A DNA stretch of 64,000 nucleotides from Mimachlamys varia (lineage: Eukaryota; Mollusca; Bivalvia; Pectinida; Pectinidae), in contig OX392536.1 in the NCBI GenBank assembly GCA_947623455.1, positions 8,985,282 through 9,049,281 on the forward strand. Direction: 5' to 3'. Below, one piece after another: positions 60,829 to 64,000 of the stretch. The notes below the pieces were generated by a model. That model did no database searches. It was not told the DNA's origin and saw only the letters and a list, made by a program, of their open reading frames with translations. The position numbers and the translations under genes were made by a program. Numbering within the stretch: the stretch's first letter is position 1; every line of letters begins with the position of its first letter.

Positions 60829-61650
60829 CTCGGTATTTCAAACACACTTCCGCACTCAGTATTTCAAACACACTTCCACACTCAGTATTTCAAACATCCT
60901 TCCGCACTCAATATTTCAAACACCCTACCGCACTCAGTATTTCAAACACACCTCCGCACTCAGTATTTCAAACACACTTCCGCACTCAGTATTTCAAACA
61001 CACTTCCGCAATCAGTATTTCAAACATCCTTCCGCACTCAGTATTTCAAACACACTTCCGCATGCAGTATTTCAAACACCCTTCCGCACTCAGTATATCA
61101 AACACACTTCCGCACTCAGTATTTCAAATACACTTCCGCACTCAGTATTTCAAACACACTTCCGCACTCAGTATTTCAAATACACTTCCGCACTCAGTAT
61201 TTCAAACACACTTCCGCACTCAGTATTTCAAACACCCTTCCGCACTCAGTATTTCAAACATCCTTGCGCACTCAGTATTTCAAACACCCTTCCGCACTCA
61301 GTATTTCAAACACCCTTCCTCACTCAGTATTTCAGAAACCCTTCCTTAATCAGTATTTCAATCAATCTTCCGCACTCAGTATTTCAAACACACTTTCGCA
61401 CTCAGTATTTCAAACATCCTTGCGCACTCAGTATTTTAAACATCCTTCCGCACTCAGTATTTCAAACACACTTCTGCACTCAGTATTTCAAACACACTTC
61501 CGCACTCAGTATTTCAAATATCCTTCCGCACTCAGTATTTCAAACATCCTTGCGCACTCAGTATTTTAAACATCCTTGCGCACTCAGTGTTTCAAACATC
61601 CTTGCGCACTCAGTATTTCAAACATCCTTCTTCACTCGGTATTTCACACA
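60829..61650. repeat. 26-bp minisatellite, about 31 units
   Basis: The unit is CACTCAGTATTTCAAACACA followed by CTTCCG. CATCCTTGCG and CACCCTTCCG variants are intermixed, mainly in the second half. All plus frames are open because the unit lacks stops. No coding call. Confidence 0.95.
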
Positions 61651-62429
61651 TCGCGTATAACACTCCCAGACAAAATATACTGTTAAACTGAAAAGTGTCG
61701 TGGTACAGCAATGTAAACATATTCCCGTTAATAAAATTAACGCGACAATATGCTCAAGATATTATATAATTTGTAATATATAAAAACTATGTATTTTATA
61801 TAATAAAATGATAACGCGGTTCGCTCATCGCGATCTGCTTAAAGAGTTACCGTGAAAATATTGTCATACATAAACTGATCAGTTGGTAGCGCGCCTCCTG
61901 ATTAGCTAAGAGGCGACAGAGTATAGACTTAGTTCCATGTGCTGTAGATTCAATGGTGCCACTTAAATGGAGCCGTTAGAAACACGGACCCATACTAAAA
62001 CGAGTGTACGAATACAAATTCCGAGTTCACACACATAAGCAGCATACCCTAAGTAACGCTACATGTACCCCCGCTGTCTCTTTGCCATCTTTTGATTTTT
62101 GGGTTGTAAATGGTAACTTCAGAACCATAAAATCAATTAGATAGCAATTTAATGATATGTTCACAAACCTTAAACAGAAACTATTTCACGTTCAAGTTTG
62201 ATAATTTCTGCTCGTGCTTCAGACGCTACCAATGTTACCATACTGATAGAATTGAAACCACATGTTGTTGAATATAGATATATAGATCTAGATATACTAT
62301 TCATCATTACAAAAACACATGACATCATATGTTTCTGATTAGCACCGCCATCCCCCCTCCCTCCCGCAATGGCTTTATTGCATATTCCGCGTAGTATTGA
62401 CTAACAGAATCTTCCCCTACCTTGAGGGT
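61651..62429. other. Unique AT-rich sequence, no gene seen
   Basis: A weak tRNA A-box-like TCAGTTGGTAGCGCGCC at about 61877 has no matching B-box at tRNA spacing. Confidence 0.45.
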
Positions 62430-62544
62430 GTGACAGAGAAATCTCCAACCCAATGGGTGATATTCTTAGTTGTCTTACCCGAGACTCTGCCGAGGGTAAG
62501 ACAATCAAGAATATCACCCCGAGGGTTGGAGATTTCTCTGTCAC
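62430..62544. mobile_element. Long palindrome (51-bp arms, 13-nt spacer), foldback element
   Basis: GTGACAGAGAAATCTCCAAC at 62430 and the inverse ending at 62544 start two arms that match at about 46 of 51 positions and end in CTTACCC/GGGTAAG. A third copy of the arm tip, GGGGTGACAGAGAAAT, lies at about 62699-62714. This indicates a family and not a one-off palindrome. Confidence 0.7.
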
Positions 62545-63366
62545 AACATCAAAGTAAGAGATGATTATTCTACACTTATGAAAGTATCAATGCAACACAA
62601 TGCTGACGTGACGCGATTGAATGGTTGACTTGGCATGATGGTATTGTTGTCGTGACGTCATTACATTGCTGTCAGCTCGTGTTATCTGTCATAATCTAGG
62701 GGGTGACAGAGAAATATTGAAGAAGTAAAAGATGAGAAAATTATGTGAATGATGGAAGAAAGCGTTATCGCCTTTTCGCAAATTGATGGGAAAATATAAA
62801 TCGAAATTGTACTCAGATATACATTAAAAAGTAAATCAATAGCCCTTCGGAATCTCTCTCGGTTGACCTAAGCCAACGTCAAGTTAAATTTGTCGCGAGA
62901 CATGCTTCGAAAGTATTGGGGCATTAGAGGCGAGACACAACGCTAGACATTGGAGTCATTCCGTTTCCCGACTTTCTCAGTAATATTCGTCTCATTACAG
63001 CTGTAACAGGCAATAACCTAATTTGTTTTAGAATGAAATCGATAATGAACTTGATCGATCTAGTCATTGAATAAATACTTCACCGATTACAATCAAACTT
63101 AAATCGTGACCTAATTTATAGAACACGGGACATTTTTCTCAGATAAGAATCTTATCATGGTGGATTACAGGGGAAAGCCTCTTTTAAATTGAACAAAAAA
63201 TACTTTACAGAAAATTAAACCTACTCGATAAATAGGAACACGTGGTCATTTTCGCACGAAACTGATATCGACTTTTGCAATAGAGTGAATTTTTCCAATG
63301 CTAGAAAGCAAATTTTAATTGTCTCTGATAATGTTTGTTTTGTTGTTATGCTGTTGCTGAGGTCTC
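62545..63366. other. Unique sequence, no supported gene
   Basis: Apart from the 62699 arm fragment, I see nothing here that I can name. Confidence 0.45.
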
Positions 63367-63594
63367 GAATAAAAACGATTTTGATTGGTTCATCGTTGTC
63401 GGAATATAACCGATTTTGATTGGTTCATCGTTGTCGGATCTGAACAATTTTGATTGGTTCATCGTCGTCGGAATAAAAACGATTTTGATTGGTTCATTGT
63501 CCGAATAAAAAATTAATTGGTTCATCGTCCGAATAAAAACGATTTAGATTGGTTAACTGTCCGAATAAAAAAGATTTTGATTGGTTCATTGTGC
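63367..63594. repeat. 32-35 bp tandem repeat, seven units, each with an inverted CCAAT motif
   Basis: Units start at 63367, 63402, 63437, 63471, 63503, 63531 and 63563 with GAATAAAAACGATTTTGATT followed by GGTTCATCGT. The first three keep a 34-35 bp form with GTTGTCG or GTCGTCG. Later ones are 28-32 bp. ATTGG is present in all seven. Confidence 0.88.
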
Positions 63595-63786
63595 TGAAAC
63601 TTTTGTTGGCCACGGATCAGTGTCAATGCTTCTTATTCGCTTTACACACTCGTATGTAGTGTCTTTATGAACTTCAGGCTTTTGTTTTCTAATTGTTTTT
63701 TTTCTTTTAATGCGGATGAAAGGAGGCTATATGTCATATAAAAATGAAACATGATCATTTTCCTGTAAAATAAATTGCTAAATTAA

Positions 63787-63950
63787 TTATTGTGAGAAAT
63801 GTATCGTGACGGAAGGATGCTGCATGTTGTGGGGCCCATGAACATGAACTTCATGGCCATACGGGGCTATGGTGATATAATCAGAACTATCTTTTAAAAA
63901 ATGACGATCATGAACACTTTTCCAGCTCACCACATATGTGTCTTTGATAG
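63787..63950 (-). CDS. Possible terminal exon, function unknown
   Basis: On the minus strand TTTTCTTCAG ends at 63951 as a good splice acceptor. It is followed by an open frame to a stop at 63787. The encoded tail is polar and histidine-containing (KDTYVVSWKSVHDRHFLKDS, then YITIAPYGHEVHVHGPHNMQ). I do not recognise the family. The exon would begin in phase 1. No AATAAA was found on this strand close downstream. The frame also runs upstream through the acceptor to an ATG at 63999, so a chance frame is not excluded. Confidence 0.25.
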
Positions 63951-64000
63951 CTGAAGAAAACTTAAAATTAATCAGGTATCGAATAAAGCTAAAAAGCATT

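Noticed and set aside
60024..61660. Ser/Pro-rich and ISNTLPHSVF-type frames
   Set aside because: Artefacts of the pyrimidine-rich tract and of the 26-bp array.
61870..61960. tRNA gene suggested by an A-box-like TCAGTTGGTAGCGCGCC
   Set aside because: No B-box at the expected distance and no acceptor stem. At best a decayed SINE head.

Overview
The window looks like non-coding, repeat-dense DNA from a eukaryotic nuclear genome, most likely a marine bivalve mollusc. This is an inference from tRNA-derived SINEs, many short palindromic DNA elements, a chicken-repeat-like non-LTR retrotransposon relic and GT-AG introns. There are no operons, ribosome binding sites or compact genes. The species is not determined, and I ran no database search.

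About half of the 64 kb (roughly 33 kb by my count) is tandem repeat, in more than a dozen arrays with different unit lengths. In order these are: 34 bp (1-8836, running off the left edge), 33 bp (9.2-10.2 kb), a 52/84 bp composite (17.2-17.8 kb), 54 bp (17.9-20.2 kb), 10 bp (20.8-21.8 kb), 55 bp (23.7-24.1 kb), a 100/88 bp alternation (26.7-27.5 kb), 41 bp (28.8-30.8 kb), 39 bp (31.4-42.4 kb, about 282 units), a degenerate 60-85 bp repeat (47.3-47.7 kb), 35 bp (55.4-59.2 kb), pyrimidine-rich low complexity (60.0-60.5 kb), 26 bp (60.8-61.7 kb) and 32-35 bp (63.4-63.6 kb). Several have higher-order structure, including an apparently exact 850 bp tandem duplication. Very long open frames run through the arrays on both strands. 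They follow from stop-free units and are not annotated as genes.

Between the arrays lie dispersed elements. There are eight copies of a roughly 400 bp MITE-like family with TTAA target sites and inverted ends. There are seven or more copies of a tRNA-derived SINE family, one with its tRNA-like head. Two copies of a roughly 1.1-1.2 kb family carry a nuclear-receptor DR1 motif. There are also several large foldback palindromes and one decayed reverse-transcriptase relic. Nested insertions give relative ages in places.

Genuine coding sequence is sparse. The best candidate is a plus-strand gene with a tiny first exon (22741-22759) and a second exon (49759-50048) that ends inside a tetraspanin-like first transmembrane segment. 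The two join in phase across a 27 kb intron that would contain the 41 bp and 39 bp arrays. The rest of the gene would lie to the right of the window. An 89-codon frame at 20399-20668, flanked by inverted repeats, looks like the N-terminal part of a recombinase-like protein. A possible minus-strand terminal exon sits at 63787-63950. The remainder shows no gene that I can support.
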